Shown in pieces: positions 44,301 to 55,055 of a DNA stretch of 64,000 nt. How positions within the stretch are numbered: position 1 is the stretch's first letter; every line of letters starts with the position of its first letter. The DNA comes from Siphonodentalium dalli. Its lineage: Eukaryota; Mollusca; Scaphopoda; Gadilida; Siphonodentaliidae. The position numbers and the translations under genes are program-made. The DNA is taken from positions 219,956,151 through 220,020,150 of the forward strand of contig CP136065.1 in NCBI GenBank assembly GCA_032622095.1, read 5' to 3'. The notes beneath the pieces were generated by a model that had not been told where the DNA came from, ran no database searches, and saw only the letters and a list, made by a program, of their open reading frames with translations.

Positions 44301-47300
44301 GGCATGATTTAACATATATATAGCATGTATACCGCACAAACGCTCTTCACATAGAAGATCGTAAAAATGTGACAATTGACTGGTGATGTCTTCATGTCGG
44401 GGATTGTGTATATGTTTACCGGATATCGGTTCTTTACCGGATATGCGTTGTCCGGGTTTTTGTATATGGCATGTTTTGAAACGTAACTTGTAGTTACGTT
44501 TCAAAACATGCCATATACAAAAACCCGGACAACGCATATCCGGTAAAGAACCGATATCCGGTAAACATATACACAATCCCCGACACTTCAACGGCTTTAC
44601 TAAAACTGATCAAAACGTCAAACAGTTGTAGACTGTTAATAAATAAATAAATAAATAAATAAACAAACAAAAAATTAATTCGGTGTGTTGCAATATATGA
44701 TGCATGGTTATTACATTATCTTTAGCCCATTTTTTATTTTGTGATGGAATACTTTCACCAGTCATTTTTGGCGGACAACCATCTTATAATATAAGAATTA
44801 ACTGGTCTTGGAAAAAGAAAAAGTGTACATGTACATACCCATTGACATGATGACTCTGAACATTTCTCCTGGCCACACATGGATGAATCGTCTGATTCTG
44901 ACATCCTCGGAGCGGGTTCGAATCCCTCTTTATATCGAGGTACCGGAATGATTGGATAGTGTTGCTGGTCCTTATTTCTTGGAACCGTGTCGTAACACGT
45001 GAGTTGTCCTGAGCTTCCTTCCCCTCCTTGCAATCTCTCCTGAGCATAATCACTGTGTTCTGTCGATACTTCTGATGATTCTGCCACCCTCTCCACTTCG
45101 TGTGTGATATTGTGTGTCTGAGCTGAGAATATAAGATACAGGCGTCTTCATGATACATGTATATATTGTTGGTATGAAGTTTGAACGGTTCAAATTTGTC
45201 ACAAATGGACTCGTAGTCGTCAATTCTGGGGGGAAAAAAGGGTTTTGGACCGTCCGAAAAAAAATTACGACTACAATTAGTTATTCGTAATAATTATCTG
45301 TCGTAGTTAATTGCGCGAAAGGTGTCTAATGACGGCAAAAAGAAACCATATCACCTTACTGCGAGTTTGAACGGCACGAATAACTCACTCGTATAGTGTC
45401 TGCGAAAAAGGTTTCTAGGCCGTCCGAAAAAGGTTTCTAGGCCGTCCGAAAAAGCTTTCTATGCCGTCCGAAAAGGTTTCTAGGCCGTCCGAAAAAGGTT
45501 TCTAGGCCGTCCGAAAAAGCTTTCTAGGCCGTCCGAAAAAGCTTTCTAGGCCGTCCGAAAAAGCTTTCTAGGCCGTCCGAAAAAGCTTTCTAGGCCGTTC
45601 GAAAAAGCTTTCTAGGCCGTCCGAAAAGCTTTCTAGGCCGTCTGAAAAAGCTTTCTAGGCCGTCCGAAAAAGTTACGAATACTATTGTACTATTAGCTAA
45701 TCCTAATTATTAAAGACATATTAAGTGCTTATTTCATTGCTTCAAATTTATATTTTATGACTCAGCCACTGCACCCATCTGATTAATGCATCATTAAACT
45801 ATTATTGTCAAAATATTCGACAACGTCGGCTGTGCCCTTTCGGAGAACACGATGTCTGAATTACGCAAAACATACACCGATAAAAACAAACGAGAATGAT
45901 TCCATCGTCAATAATCACTTTATTTGATTTATATGGAAGAATGGCGTTGGGTTCTGGCAATTTTGTTACACAAGTAACCCTTTACCCAACAGAAGGGCCC
46001 TGTGCCAATGCATTCTCTTATATATGCGAGTCGACCATATGTCGCCTCGCATATATAAGAAAATGCATTGGCTTAACACATTAAAAATAATAAAATTGTT
46101 AAAGAATGTAAGAAAAAATGGTAAAAGTGTTAAAAAAAGATTTTTTTTAGGCCAATGCATTCTCTTATATATGCGAGGCGACCTATGGTCGACTCGCATA
46201 TATAAGAGAATGCATTGGCACAGGGCATAACTGTAACTATCACAATGTGGTCAAGGAGCCGGTTCCAATGATATCCATATTTGTATGGTTCTATTGAGAC
46301 AGACCGAAGATATTTTAGGCTGTTAAAACTTGATTTGGCCGGTTTTGGCCGTTTTGTTGGGTAAAGGGTTAATTGAAATACAAGCACTGAGCAAGTTTAT
46401 TCGCCGTGAGGCCCAGCAGAGTGTTTCAAATCGCTTTAACAATAGCAGTTGATTATGTGAAATGTGTCCATTAATGAGCTTTTATTGCCAGTCTGTTCCC
46501 TGAGGCGTTATTTCGCCAAAATCCGATTCAGATTCTGGATTCAGATTACAGATTGGTCCCCGTACGACTTGGTTCGGCAAAAGAACAGACCAAAAATTGG
46601 CAGAATCAGTAAACGAACAGACCGTAATCTCAATTTCGTGGTAATCCGATTGGGATTCGGATTCCGATTACGGACTCAAATGTTCGTAATGTAAACAAAC
46701 CGAGATTTCGCCACCTCAGAGTTTAAAAACACAATAAAACATAAGAATCCGTCTCTTGTGTACAAATTATTGCAGAATATAAACGATCTATATCAAAGAA
46801 TTTTAAATGCGGAGACAAATTTGTTTTATTGAATGTAAACTGGGAGAATATTACTGAAATTAGCCAAATAATAACGCTATTGATAGTAACGCTGGGGGAG
46901 CACTTCGGTTGATGGCGAAGCAATTGCAAATCATTGTTGATTGTCACTTTCATATGTCCATTTCATAATTCCATCCTTAAAATACCGCCCGAACGCATGT
47001 CGATTTCGAATTCGGCGGATACGTCACCATTGACCGAATTCATATGAACCTGCATGGATAATGTCTTCTGCTGTGTTCGTTATTATAATGTTTCTTCTTA
47101 TTCAAGAAATAGTAGGATTATATGGTATCGATGGATTATCAGATACACGTATGTACTATCATCTAGTCTTAAAGTTATAGCAATTTCATGTTTAACATGC
47201 TTTGTTTCGTTAAATGCAGTCGTTTTGCACAATAGTCTCTTTTTAGACAACAGACACATGTTCTAGGGACGTGGCTAGAAGTTTCCTCAAATTTCCGGCC

Positions 47301-50300
47301 AACTGCACCCCCCCCCCCATTGAACCAAACATCAATCTCACAGGTTCGCAGAATTCAATTTGCTCCCCTTGGAAATATCCAATCTGACAAACACTAAGAT
47401 TGGAAAATTACCAACTTTTACCGGTTGAAAAAAATCAAACAATGAGAACAATGCCAACCTATATATGGTGTCAAATTAATGTCCAACTAATGTTGTGTCA
47501 TGCATGAAATTTCCGACTGCTGGAATGTACCAAAGTTTAGTTTAGATATATTTATTTCAAATATATGTCAAATTTAGATAACACATGATATATAACACAT
47601 ACTGGCATTTGTTTATACATACAAAGGAATTGGGGGACAAGTACTGACTCATTTAAGGGTACCCCCTCTCCCATATGTTATTACACTGAAAAAATAAATA
47701 ATTAGTAATGGCAAAGGAACATGACTACCAAAACAAGTTGAACATATATACAGATCACTGGACACCCCCTCTCCCGAGTTAGTCATAAGTTTGTATATGT
47801 ATTTATTTAAAATCGGGGTTGTTTGTTGCGTTTGTTGGCTTGTATGTATCATTATTTGAAACTGTTAGTCAAAATAATCCTGATTTTCCTCACGTATGAA
47901 TGACTGCACAGCTTAGCAAATTGTACCAAAGTTCGGGGTGGGGGTCGAGACACCCAAATCAACCCCTGTCGTCACGTCCCTGTTCAACTGACAAGTTTCG
48001 TGTGTTCTTCACAACATCTTCGGAATTTTATTCAGGAGGCCTAGAGCTGTCATTTTTAGATATGCTTGCCATCATCAATAAACACACTTTAACTTGAAAA
48101 AAATGATGCGATTAAGTCGGATTGGCAGCAAATTATGTGCCGTGTATATACACATAGAAGAAAAGCATGACTGTCACAACAAACATGCACTTTATAAATA
48201 TAAGATACAAATGATACTTGTGTCAAATACATGAGCCATGTTTGACGCTGTGAGAGAGTTTCGGAGACCACGTGGATTTCAAAATCTGACCTAGAATCGG
48301 GAATTAGCCCCGCCCCGTAATCGGCTTCGGATTCTCAATCCGGATTTTAGCGAAATTACGACTCTGTGTGGTAACAACAAAGGGCACGTCTCACTTCTGT
48401 GTGATCAGTAAAAAACAGTTGATAAGTTTATTTTATTTCTTCGTGAGTATTTTCAAGTACGGGTATACGCTGGTAGCGGTTTTGACAACAAACGAGGATT
48501 ATTAAATCCAACCTGCTATATGTCCGGGGTTACATGTATAAATTATCTTTTGTATTATAATCATGCTATATAACTATTGTATATAACTCTCTGTTTCTCA
48601 ATATCCGTTACATGTAATTGTCATGTGTTTATTTGGATGAGATAAAGCATACTACTACTGAATTAATCATAGTAAGAATTTAATAAACACATGTTCAGCA
48701 ATTCCACGTATTTTGAAACAGTGTGTACGACATGTACATTATACTGCAAATTGTTAAGTGATACTTTTCGGTGTTATGGATTATGAGCATTTGATTGTTT
48801 AGTTGTAGCGTTGGAGGAAGGCCCGCCACTCGAATGTGTGTTCTTTCTGCATAAGCTGTGTTTAAAGTAAACATGTACCGTTTTCAATTCCATTATATTT
48901 AATTATAGCAGTACGAATTCTGTAATGCTACACGCGATTGTATACAATTTCCATCTTTCCATATTCTGCCTTCAAAAATTAAAGTTGCATAATCAGATTA
49001 ATCGCACCTCAATTATTATTTATTTTGATTCGGGGGGGGGGGGGGGGGTAAAAACATTTTGATAAATAACACGTTTCGGGCAATTTTATACTATAGTTAA
49101 CTGTGGTTAGAATTATTTTTGGGCAATTAATCGATTCTGATAGCTGAAGCGGCATTTAAAAACATTATGTTGTTGTTGGATTCTGATCATATGGGACCAT
49201 CGAATCGGATTGAGTACCTTTAATATCAGACAAGAAGTACTCGCGCAGTCACTCATGGTATTCCCTATTACCATATTCGTATTTTCTTAACAGTAGCACG
49301 GCAGCTCATTATACGAAAGGGCACCAGTATAGGTAGTTAAAGGCCCACTTAATTTTCGAACCCCCAGATCACATTATATAAAATATATGCCATATTATAT
49401 ACCACTAGCCGATGAGCCCGACGTTGTCCGGTCGACGTTGTCCGGGCTATTCAAAAACCAAATTTCAAGTCGATAGCTCTACCCGTTTCCGAGATCTGGT
49501 CTGCGCATGCGCGAAGCTGGCGTCGCACGGGCTCGGCGACCCGATCAAATTCGTATCCGGGGCAAGATACATTTACATACCAAATTTCAAGTCGATAGCT
49601 CTACCCGTTTCCGAGATCTGGTCTGCGCATGCCCGTAGCTGGCGTCGCACGGGCTCGGCGACCCGATAGTGCCCGTAGCTGGCGTCGCACGGGGTCGGCG
49701 ACCCGATATAATTCGTATCCGGGGGAAGATACATTCACATAGCAAATTTCAAGTCGATAGCTCGACCCGTTTCCGAGATCTCGTCTGCGCATGCGCGAAG
49801 CGGGCGCCGCACGGGCTCACCAATACGACAACGTCCACCGCCTGGTCAAACTACACACACGTACCAAGTTTCGTCCCGATCGGTCGAGAATCGTAGATTT
49901 TTATAAATGACAGACATACAGACATAGACAGACAGACAGACAAACAGAGGTCATGCGCGAAGCTGGCTTCGCACGGGCTCGGCGACCCGATAAAATTCGT
50001 ATCCGTGGTAAGATACATTCACATACCAAAGTTCAAGTCGATAGCTCCACCCGTTTCCGAGATCTGGTCTGCGCATGCGCGAAGCTGGCGTCGCACGGGC
50101 TCGGCGACCCGATAAAATTCGTATCCGGGGCAAGATACATTCACATACCAAATTTCAAGTCGATAGCTCCACCCGTTTCCGAGATCTCGTCTGCGCATGC
50201 GCTGCACGGGCGTCGCACGGGCTCGCCAATACGACAACGACCACCGCCTGGTCAAACTACACACACGTATCAAGTTTCGTCCCGATCGGTCGAGAATCGT

Positions 50301-50323
50301 AGATTTATATTAATGACAGACAA

Positions 50324-50359
<36 letters not shown>

Positions 50360-53150
50360 AGGTCTTCAAAATATATATGAGATTTGAAAGAAGAAGCTCC
50401 AAAACATTTTATTATCAACGTATTCGATGTAATTTTCTCCACACCTGTATGTATAATGTGATGATAATAAAGAATTGATAAACTAAACATGTTGTTGATA
50501 AACTAAACGTGTTGAGAAACCGACGTCTGGTCTATGCTGAAGTTTCTACACAAAGTCTTATTATGTTTAATGGAAGAGGAATAACTCTATATATTTTTTA
50601 GACATAGATTTATTCCCCTTCCATTGCAAATAAACTATAGTATGAATTATGTTGCATTCTGGGAGCCATTATTTCAGCTATTTTCTATTACTCTATGGGC
50701 TCTTTCTGAGATGCAGACGTTCCAAATGGTGATGATTAGTGGTATGATAATCATATTTTATGGCATAGATTTTTATTAAAACCGTATATCAAGGCACTAT
50801 AAAAAATAATCGGCAACTCGAACATTAAGTGGGCCTTCAATCAAACGAAATACCGATACAGACATTTTACACATTTCAAAAAGAATCACTGAAGTATATC
50901 TGAAATACCACATAATTACATGTTTTGTTTGACTTAATTGGAAAGTATAGGTTCTTGAAAACGAGATTTTCCCATTCAGCATCAGTTTATTATTCTTTTC
51001 CTGATATGGTGAACATTAATAAATTCATAAATCGCGAAATACTCCTCATATCGAAGCATTTTAATCATTCTGGTAAAAATTTCTGGTATGAAACACATAT
51101 TATATGTTCCTTCACAGATATCATCCGGTAGTATAGGTTTTGATGAATGTTTTCAAGAGTATAGTTTTAATGAGTTTTACTTGAGTTTTTGTCTGCCAGA
51201 AAGTATAAATTTATGTAAAGTAATATAGGAAAGTTCACACCGTCGTCGCTCATTAGCGACGGATGTAGTAAAGAGCGTTCTCAATTACATGATTTTATTC
51301 CTATCCTCATCGTATTAGTTTAAATACTCTAGTGGGTCTTCGTGAAGCCTGTGTGATGTGCGTGACGTTAACCCTTTCACGACAGGAGCTTCCTGAAATT
51401 TTGAGGAAAAAATAGGTCGCCTCGCATATATATAAGAGAATGCATTGACTTAACAAATTTTATATTATTTTTTATAATTGTTAAAAAATGTAAGAAAAAA
51501 ATGAAAAAAAAAAAATAAATTGGCAAAGAATGTCATAAATAATGATAATTTTTTTGTATAAAGAATGTAAGAACAAAATATAAATTTTTTATAAAATTGT
51601 TAAAGAATGGAAGACAAAATGATAAAAGTTGTTATAGAATGTAAGATAAAATTATAAAAGATGATAAAAATTGTTAAAGAATGTAAGAAAAAATGATTAA
51701 AATGATTAAGAATGTAATAAAAATTTATAAATATGATAAAACAAATTTGTTAGGCCAATGCATTCTCTTATACATGCGAGGCGACATATGCATGGTCGAC
51801 TCCCATATACAAGAGAATACATTGGCACAGGGTCATTTACGTTGCGCCAGCGCAGCTCCCGTCACGAAAGGGTTAACGATGTCCTGTCCGATTTGACACA
51901 ATAAAACAAGGAAATACTTGGATCGAACCCAATCGCACAAGCAGGGCGTATAATTGAGCCACATGGCGGTTTGCGCTCCAAAACACACATACTATTATTC
52001 GCTTTTTAATCCCCCCCCCCCCCCGGTATCGAAGTAGGTCGATACATATCTGAACTATATTTCTACGAGCATTCTGTAAACCAAAAAGACGCATTGAAGT
52101 AATGAAAATTACACACATGAACACGATGTTTCGGTCTAAAAAATTCGCCATTTGCACGACATGGATTAGAAAAGAGCGTTCCGTGCTAGTCTACTACCGA
52201 TATGGTGAAATAACGAGCGTTTGTCTGACTACTGACGAAAAACTGACTGGAAAATGGCTGTGACTTTGGCAAGTGTTTTACATAGCATATGGAGCCGGTA
52301 CATCAATGTTTTGTGTATTTATCGACATTTCATATCCGTCCCTCAAAATTACGTAGACAAAATTAGGGGGTTCGAATGAGCCATGTCCGTTTAACTTGAA
52401 CCGACTCTGTCGCATTGTATAGAGAGCGTACACATGACAATATATGCCGATGATAATGCTAATGGCGAGAATTGGTTTGCGTGTCTTGTATGTTATTCGC
52501 CTGATCACTTAGCAATGTTAATTTCACATACAATTACTTATACCATCTCAAATACGTATGTATGTGTACGGATTTACTGAGAATAAACAGATTCACATTC
52601 AGGTTTTGGTGACCGGATATCGATCTTCAAAAGAGGTATTGTTACAAGTTTTGAATTTTGGTCAGCCTTGCCAAATTTTAAATGACCAAAATATACGATA
52701 CTTATAAAGAGAGTCCATGCTTCCACAGCCAAGAAGTGGTACATAATAAAGAGCGTTCTTAAATGTGAGCTTTTGTGAACTTTTTTCGACCTGTTAAATA
52801 TGAATGATTTTGGTGATTTGGGCCCAAGAGTCAAGACATTCTTAATTATTTGATGTCAAATCGGACAATGATCATATAATATTGGAATTATATTTCATGT
52901 TTTATTTCCAAAGCGATCGGAAAATTGGTTTAAGAATTATTATTATTTTATTTTTTTACAATTTTTGCTGGCAAAAATAAAAAGGACCACCTACGACTCT
53001 CGAGAAATAAATAACCACGTTCTGATACAATATACCAACATGCAGACTATATGCACCTAATCAGAATTTACCTTGTATTGGATTCACTCCATCAGGAAAG
53101 TTCTTCTTGGATTCCCGTAGCCGTTTTCTAACCATGAAGAGGCGAGGCAT
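40278..53150 (-). CDS. ovo: Ovo/OVOL-type C2H2 zinc-finger transcription factor (gene span, four exons)
   Basis: Ovo factors are nuclear regulators of epithelial and germ-line differentiation. They carry an N-terminal SNAG repression peptide and four C2H2 fingers. Here the exons are 53150-53072, 45122-44839, 41921-41751 and 40507-40278. The evidence is the MPRLFMVRK start, the family signature GKGFNDTFDLKRH in finger 2, and the SFTQRCTLESH..KIHG finger 3 followed by FAFKERRDKLFVCEICG. Phases agree between exons 1-2 and 3-4. Between exons 2 and 3 the best donor (phase 0) and first acceptor (phase 1) disagree, so a downstream acceptor or an unseen exon is needed. The predicted protein of about 250 residues is short for the family. 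Introns of 7.9, 2.9 and 1.2 kb are packed with mobile elements. Confidence 0.75.
41336..41415 (+). repeat. GA-rich microsatellite in an Ovo intron
   Basis: (GA)n with GAGAGCGAGA interruptions, then GGGAGGGAGGATGGAGGGA. It lies between exon 4 and the splice-donor minisatellite. Confidence 0.9.
41478..41750 (-). repeat. 28-bp minisatellite made of exon end plus 5' splice site
   Basis: Minus-strand unit AGGCACACACGAACACACAC plus AGGTAAGG, about nine to ten copies. It reproduces the last ~18 coding bases of exon 3 (RHTRTHTG) and the donor. Seven units have CAGGTANNG at plus positions 41530, 41558, 41586, 41614, 41642, 41670 and 41698, exactly 28 bp apart. Five read CAGGTAAGG. The true donor is CAGGTAAGA. 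The large Cys-rich plus-strand frames here (41480-41952) are shadows. Confidence 0.9.
41751..41921 (-). CDS. ovo: Ovo-like gene, exon 3 (zinc fingers 1 and 2)
   Basis: Acceptor ATCTTATGTTCACAG at 41922. Finger 1 is FICKLCGVGYSSKRNLQRHL with HEH; finger 2 is YICSICGKGFNDTFDLKRHT with RTH. Both are C-x2-C-x12-H-x3-H. The exon ends ACACACACAG|GTAAGAGG at 41751/41750, splitting the Gly of HTG, and joins exon 4 as HTG-IKPYSC. Two more AGs (CAATCAG, ACACAG) follow the acceptor within 14 nt and would give the phase-0 join that exon 2 needs. The donor lies at the edge of a minisatellite made of copies of itself. Confidence 0.85.
41940..42260 (-). repeat. Dispersed repeat H, minus-strand copy abutting the exon 3 acceptor
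   Basis: The reverse of 26200-26530. It stops within ~20 bp of the exon 3 acceptor, so the polypyrimidine/branch region is at or inside its edge. The minus frame is open across it (NIYFSIREATIGDNQTKK) and joins the zinc-finger frame, but the other copy has stops, so I read it as intron. Confidence 0.7.
42298..42712 (+). mobile_element. Double-hairpin element, family A, truncated termini, in Ovo intron 2
   Basis: Inverted ends GTCGTAAGTCGGGATT and AATCCCGACTTACGAC, two hairpins and the family A spacer (lacking CTCCCTG in GTGGGG...CAGGG). The outer GTGACCCGCC part is missing on both sides. A G run follows at 42920-42933. Confidence 0.85.
43060..43505 (+). repeat. Tandem array of two alternating units in Ovo intron 2
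   Basis: TTTCGCCTGCGTATGTCATG plus AACATGTTCAG, alternating with TATATGTCATGAACATTTTT. About nine copies, with the last four composite units almost identical. The repeats share the core TATGTCATGAACATG, which is partly palindromic. Confidence 0.85.
43535..43668 (+). repeat. Direct duplication of 66 bp
   Basis: CTTTTGTTATCTTTTGTGTG ... GGATTCCTGATTCCGTAACC ATGGTTTA occurs twice in tandem with two or three changes. Confidence 0.85.
43885..44310. mobile_element. Foldback/MITE, family M, copy 2, in Ovo intron 2
   Basis: ATGGATCTCTACTCCAGCTA near 43891 is mirrored by TAGCTGGAGTAGAGATTCGT near 44280. The inner text AAGTGAATGTCCCAAATTGA and GTTCCCTGTCAGAAGTGGTC relates to 3197-3677. No coding capacity. 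Confidence 0.6.
44396..44584. mobile_element. Perfect 189-bp palindrome (92-bp arms, 5-base loop)
   Basis: GTCGGGGATTGTGTATATGT starts the left arm and GTTACGTTTCAAAACATGCC starts the right. I compared all 92 positions and found no mismatch. The centre is TTGTA (44488-44492). The direct phrase ACCGGATAT occurs twice per arm. It lies 254 bp inside Ovo intron 2. A short (AATA)n tract follows at 44638-44662. Confidence 0.95.
44839..45122 (-). CDS. ovo: Ovo-like gene, exon 2 (acidic, Ser-rich linker)
   Basis: It starts behind TTATATTCTCAG (acceptor at 45124-45123) and completes the split codon of exon 1. It reads HEVERVAESSEVSTEHSDYA, QHYPIIPVPRYKEGFEP and SESDDSSMCGQEKCSESS, ending CAATGG|GTATGT. 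It is rich in Ser, Glu and Gln with no fold, as expected for the poorly conserved linker of Ovo proteins. The exon contains a perfect GGTTCGAATCC on the plus strand, probably by chance. It leaves phase 0, which does not match the first acceptor of the next exon. Confidence 0.5.
45233..45680 (+). repeat. 22-bp minisatellite in Ovo intron 1
   Basis: The unit GGCCGTCCGAAAAAGCTTTC TA (variant GGTTTC) has about 12 copies from 45402 to 45674. Single diverged units occur at 45240 and 45430. Both outer edges run into 'CCGTCCGAAAAA..TTACGA', so the array grew between two copies of that phrase. Confidence 0.9.
45976..46370 (+). mobile_element. Double-hairpin element, family B, in Ovo intron 1
   Basis: Ends AACCCTTTACCCAACAGAAG and TTTTGTTGGGTAAAGGGTT, followed by AA. 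The right TTAA is present, and the left reads GTAA, one change. Two hairpins (46008-46075, 46150-46223). The right arm has GGTTCCAATGATATCCATAT. Confidence 0.85.
46499..46709. mobile_element. Probable small TIR element
   Basis: CCTGAGGCGTTATTTCGCCA near 46499 against GATTTCGCCACCTCAGAG ending at 46720, with inner GATTCAGATTC/GATTCGGATTCC repeats. The arms are degenerate. Related text (AATCCGGATTTTAGCGAAAT) lies at 48335. 46720-49009 otherwise shows nothing recognised, apart from a C run at 47311. Confidence 0.4.
49010..49220 (+). mobile_element. MITE fragment, partner of 54080-54480
   Basis: Shares TATTTATTTTGATTCGGGGG, GGGCAATTTTATACTATAGT, GGGCAATTAATCGATTCTGA, TAGCTGAAGCGGCATTTAAA and ACCATCGAATCGGATTGAGT with 54080-54480. 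Contains a 16-18 G run at ~49033-49049. Confidence 0.65.
49337..50840. mobile_element. TTAAAGGCCCACTTAATTTTC MITE split by insertions
   Basis: The left end TTAAAGGCCCACTTAATTTT at 49337 and mirrored right end ATTAAGTGGGCCTTCAA at 50824-50840 match the intact small element at 56066-56237. Between them sit a family E1 element (49404-50381) and ~400 bp of other sequence. It is therefore a nested locus. Confidence 0.5.
49404..50381 (+). mobile_element. Modular repeat, family E1, with CAGA tail
   Basis: Starts ACTAGCCGATGAGCCCGACG. Four to five ~122-bp modules read CCAAATTTCAAGTCGATAGC, CACCCGTTTCCGAGATCTGG, TGCGCATGCGCGAAGCTGGC and CGTCGCACGGGCTCGGCGAC. A distinct last module has ACGTACCAAGTTTCGTCCCG and ATCGGTCGAGAATCGTAGAT, then (CAGA)n and AAATATATATGAGA. 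An internal CAGA tail at 49915-49950 shows two fused copies. The repeated THVPSFVPIGRES-like frames are shadows. Confidence 0.75.
51368..51876 (+). mobile_element. Double-hairpin element, family C, TTAA duplication, in Ovo intron 1
   Basis: TTAA (51368-51371) then CCCTTTCACGACAGGAGCTT; the right end CAGCTCCCGTCACGAAAGGG is followed by TTAA (51873-51876). The spacer is a string of ~30-bp units 'AAAATTGTTAAAGAATGTAAGAAAAAATGAT'. Its left flank (51270-51371) is repeated at 55290-55395 next to the other family C copy. Confidence 0.85.
51958..52400 (+). repeat. Dispersed repeat, partner of 14702-14990
   Basis: Longer copy of the repeat described at 14702. It has a C run (52011-52024) in the place of plain TTTTTC, and extra text around 52250-52380. 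From 52401 to 53071 I see nothing recognised. Confidence 0.7.
53072..53150 (-). CDS. ovo: Ovo-like gene, exon 1 (SNAG-type N-terminus)
   Basis: ATG at 53150 opens MPRLFMVRKRLRESKKNF and PDGVNPIQ, then a split codon (G) at a good donor, G|GTAAATT (53071). SNAG peptides read M-P-R-x-F-x-V-K/R, recruit co-repressors and begin Ovo, Snail and Gfi proteins. The exon is 79 nt, far too short for an ORF scan, and I found it by motif. Its phase (1) fits the exon at 45122. A TATATA lies ~30 bp before the ATG, but its role is unknown. Confidence 0.7.
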
Positions 53151-54079
53151 ATCGGTGAATTCGGATGTAAACCACTATATATTTCACACTGAAATCACAG
53201 TTAGCCGCAACGCCTTATAAGATCACGTTCGGCTTAAAGCCTGTTACTTCAATTATCTTAAACGGTTCTGAAAGAGAGATTTTAGAGAGGATGGTTGATA
53301 ATAACTAAATGCGTCCTCAAAATATAATCTTCGCTCGTGAGTATTAATGAAGAAAAGCCATCACCCGTGTCTTAAGTAAAAGTATGGCTTTGACATTCTT
53401 TGGAGTGTAACGGCGTTATGGGTATATTCTACACAAAGCCACCTCTTATAAGATGTAACGGTTTATGAGTAATTGCGCGTGTTGAGGGAGAAAGCTATTT
53501 GCATGTTTTATCAGGCAAATTTCTCCTCATTCAACCCTGAGCGCCAAGATAACATAAGATAAGTCTATATGTGTAATTAAATCGTGTTCATTGTACCGCG
53601 TTTAAGAGATGTCGCTATTGTGACGGAGATACCAACGGTCCGCCTAATTTCATTACCGTCATCTATAACCCTTCACGAAAAGGCCATAGTATCTTAGCAT
53701 ATACTAATATGCCCACACATATCGGAATCATACTAAATCGAGATATTTACATAACCACTGTGTGTTATAATATATACTCTTCGGTAATTGGCCAAATGCC
53801 TATTGGGTCATGCATTTCATATCCCAATAAAACACAACATAACACGAACTGACTTCACATATTCTTTACCTCCCAATCAGATGTAATTATATCAATGAAG
53901 ACACACTAATTGAATTCAAAAAATAAATAAAGTTAAATTTCTGGAGAGAAGTAGAAAGAATTACATTTACGACGCACCAGGCATGGACATGATAACACAA
54001 TATTAGCTGCCAAAAGAGGACAAGTCTGATGGCAGGAAGAATAGCTTTAAAGATGCATATTTCGATTAAACGGTTCTTA
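53151..54079. other. Upstream region of the Ovo-like gene; no repeat recognised
   Basis: This ~900 bp is one of the few stretches without a recognisable mobile element and lies directly 5' of the SNAG exon. It could hold the 5' UTR and promoter, but I cannot identify defined sites. Confidence 0.35.
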
Positions 54080-54480
54080 ATTACTATTTATTTGGATTCG
54101 GGGGTAAACAATATTTGATTCGAGTCGAGGAACCCACATATCAAAGCTCAGAGTTATTAGATATCGATTTAAAAAATCTATTATTTTTCACCATCGAGAC
54201 TTATTAGTGGCCAAGTAAAAAGTCGATGAGCAAATTGCGGATGAAGATAGATAACTATAAAATCAAGAGGCTTTGTGTTGATAATAAGGCCAAATTTTTT
54301 CGTCGAACAACAAGTTGATAAATAACACCATTCGGGCAATTTTATACTATAGTTGACCGTGGTTAGCATTATTTTTGGGCAATTAATCGATTCTGATAGC
54401 TGAAGCGGCATTTAAAAAAATTGTTGTTAGAATCTTATTATGTGGGGACCATCGAATCGGATTGAGTAAATAAATCGGAT
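54080..54480 (+). mobile_element. MITE copy related to 49010-49220 and 63482-63908
   Basis: The left half ATTTATTTGGATTCGGGGGT, TTGATTCGAGTCGAGGAACC matches the left arm at 63482. The right half GGGCAATTTTATACTATAGT and AGCTGAAGCGGCATTTAAAA matches 49010-49220. It links two otherwise separate families. Confidence 0.6.
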
Positions 54481-54531
54481 TAAGTAAATAAGTGACAACA
54501 TATTAATTGGGAGAGGATTTGGGAGTTCATC

Positions 54532-54879
54532 ATAGTTAGGCTGAAGGGGTCACTCTCACCAAAAAAGTGCTGACTGGTAACGACTGGTACACATGTTTTG
54601 AAAATGTGCTGAAGGGTACACAGGGTTTGTGGTCGGCACTAATTCAGTTACTTTAACTGTGTTTCTGAAAGTCTGGTGACCATCAGCAGTTTGTTTTCAG
54701 TTCATTTTGATTTTCCTTGGAACATATACAATTATTCTCTAACAGAAATCACAGCAGACACGAAAACTAAAAGTCATCAGAACGAGATTTCAAAACCATG
54801 TGTACCATTCAGCACATTTTCAAATCCTGTGTATCCTTCAGCACTTTTTTGGTGAGAGTGACCCCTTCAGCCATAGTTA
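54532..54879. mobile_element. 334-bp TIR element with 7-bp target duplication
   Basis: ATAGTTA at 54532-54538 and 54873-54879. The ends GGCTGAAGGGGTCACTCTCA and its exact complement form 35-bp TIRs that continue into AAAAAAGTGCTGA. A second mirrored piece (GGTACACATG / CATGTGTACC) lies inside. A 7-8 bp duplication suggests hAT-like, but the ends lack CAG. Confidence 0.85.
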
Positions 54880-55055
54880 GGGTTAACATACACCACACAG
54901 AAACCAGGACGCTATAGAGCAAACTCAAGCCCAGGGTCGCGTGTGAGCAACATGCGTTCAGAGACGGTTTATGTCTTACATTCCACCGTGGACGCATGGA
55001 TGAATTCCATTTTAATACCAAAATACCTTCTTCTTCATTACATTCTTCAGCGTTT

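Noticed and set aside
44917-44932. pol III B box GGTTCGAATCC in Ovo exon 2
   Set aside because: There is no A box at a workable distance and the coding frame runs straight through it; probably chance.
44755-45158. Stand-alone genes of 113 and 124 residues
   Set aside because: Better explained as one exon of the Ovo-like gene (acceptor 45123, donor 44838) plus its shadow frame.
49412-50387. Frames with repeated VDSSTRFRDLVCACAK and THVPSFVPIGRES text
   Set aside because: Shadows of family E1 modules. The same text appears in opposite orientation at 57082-57932 with stops elsewhere.
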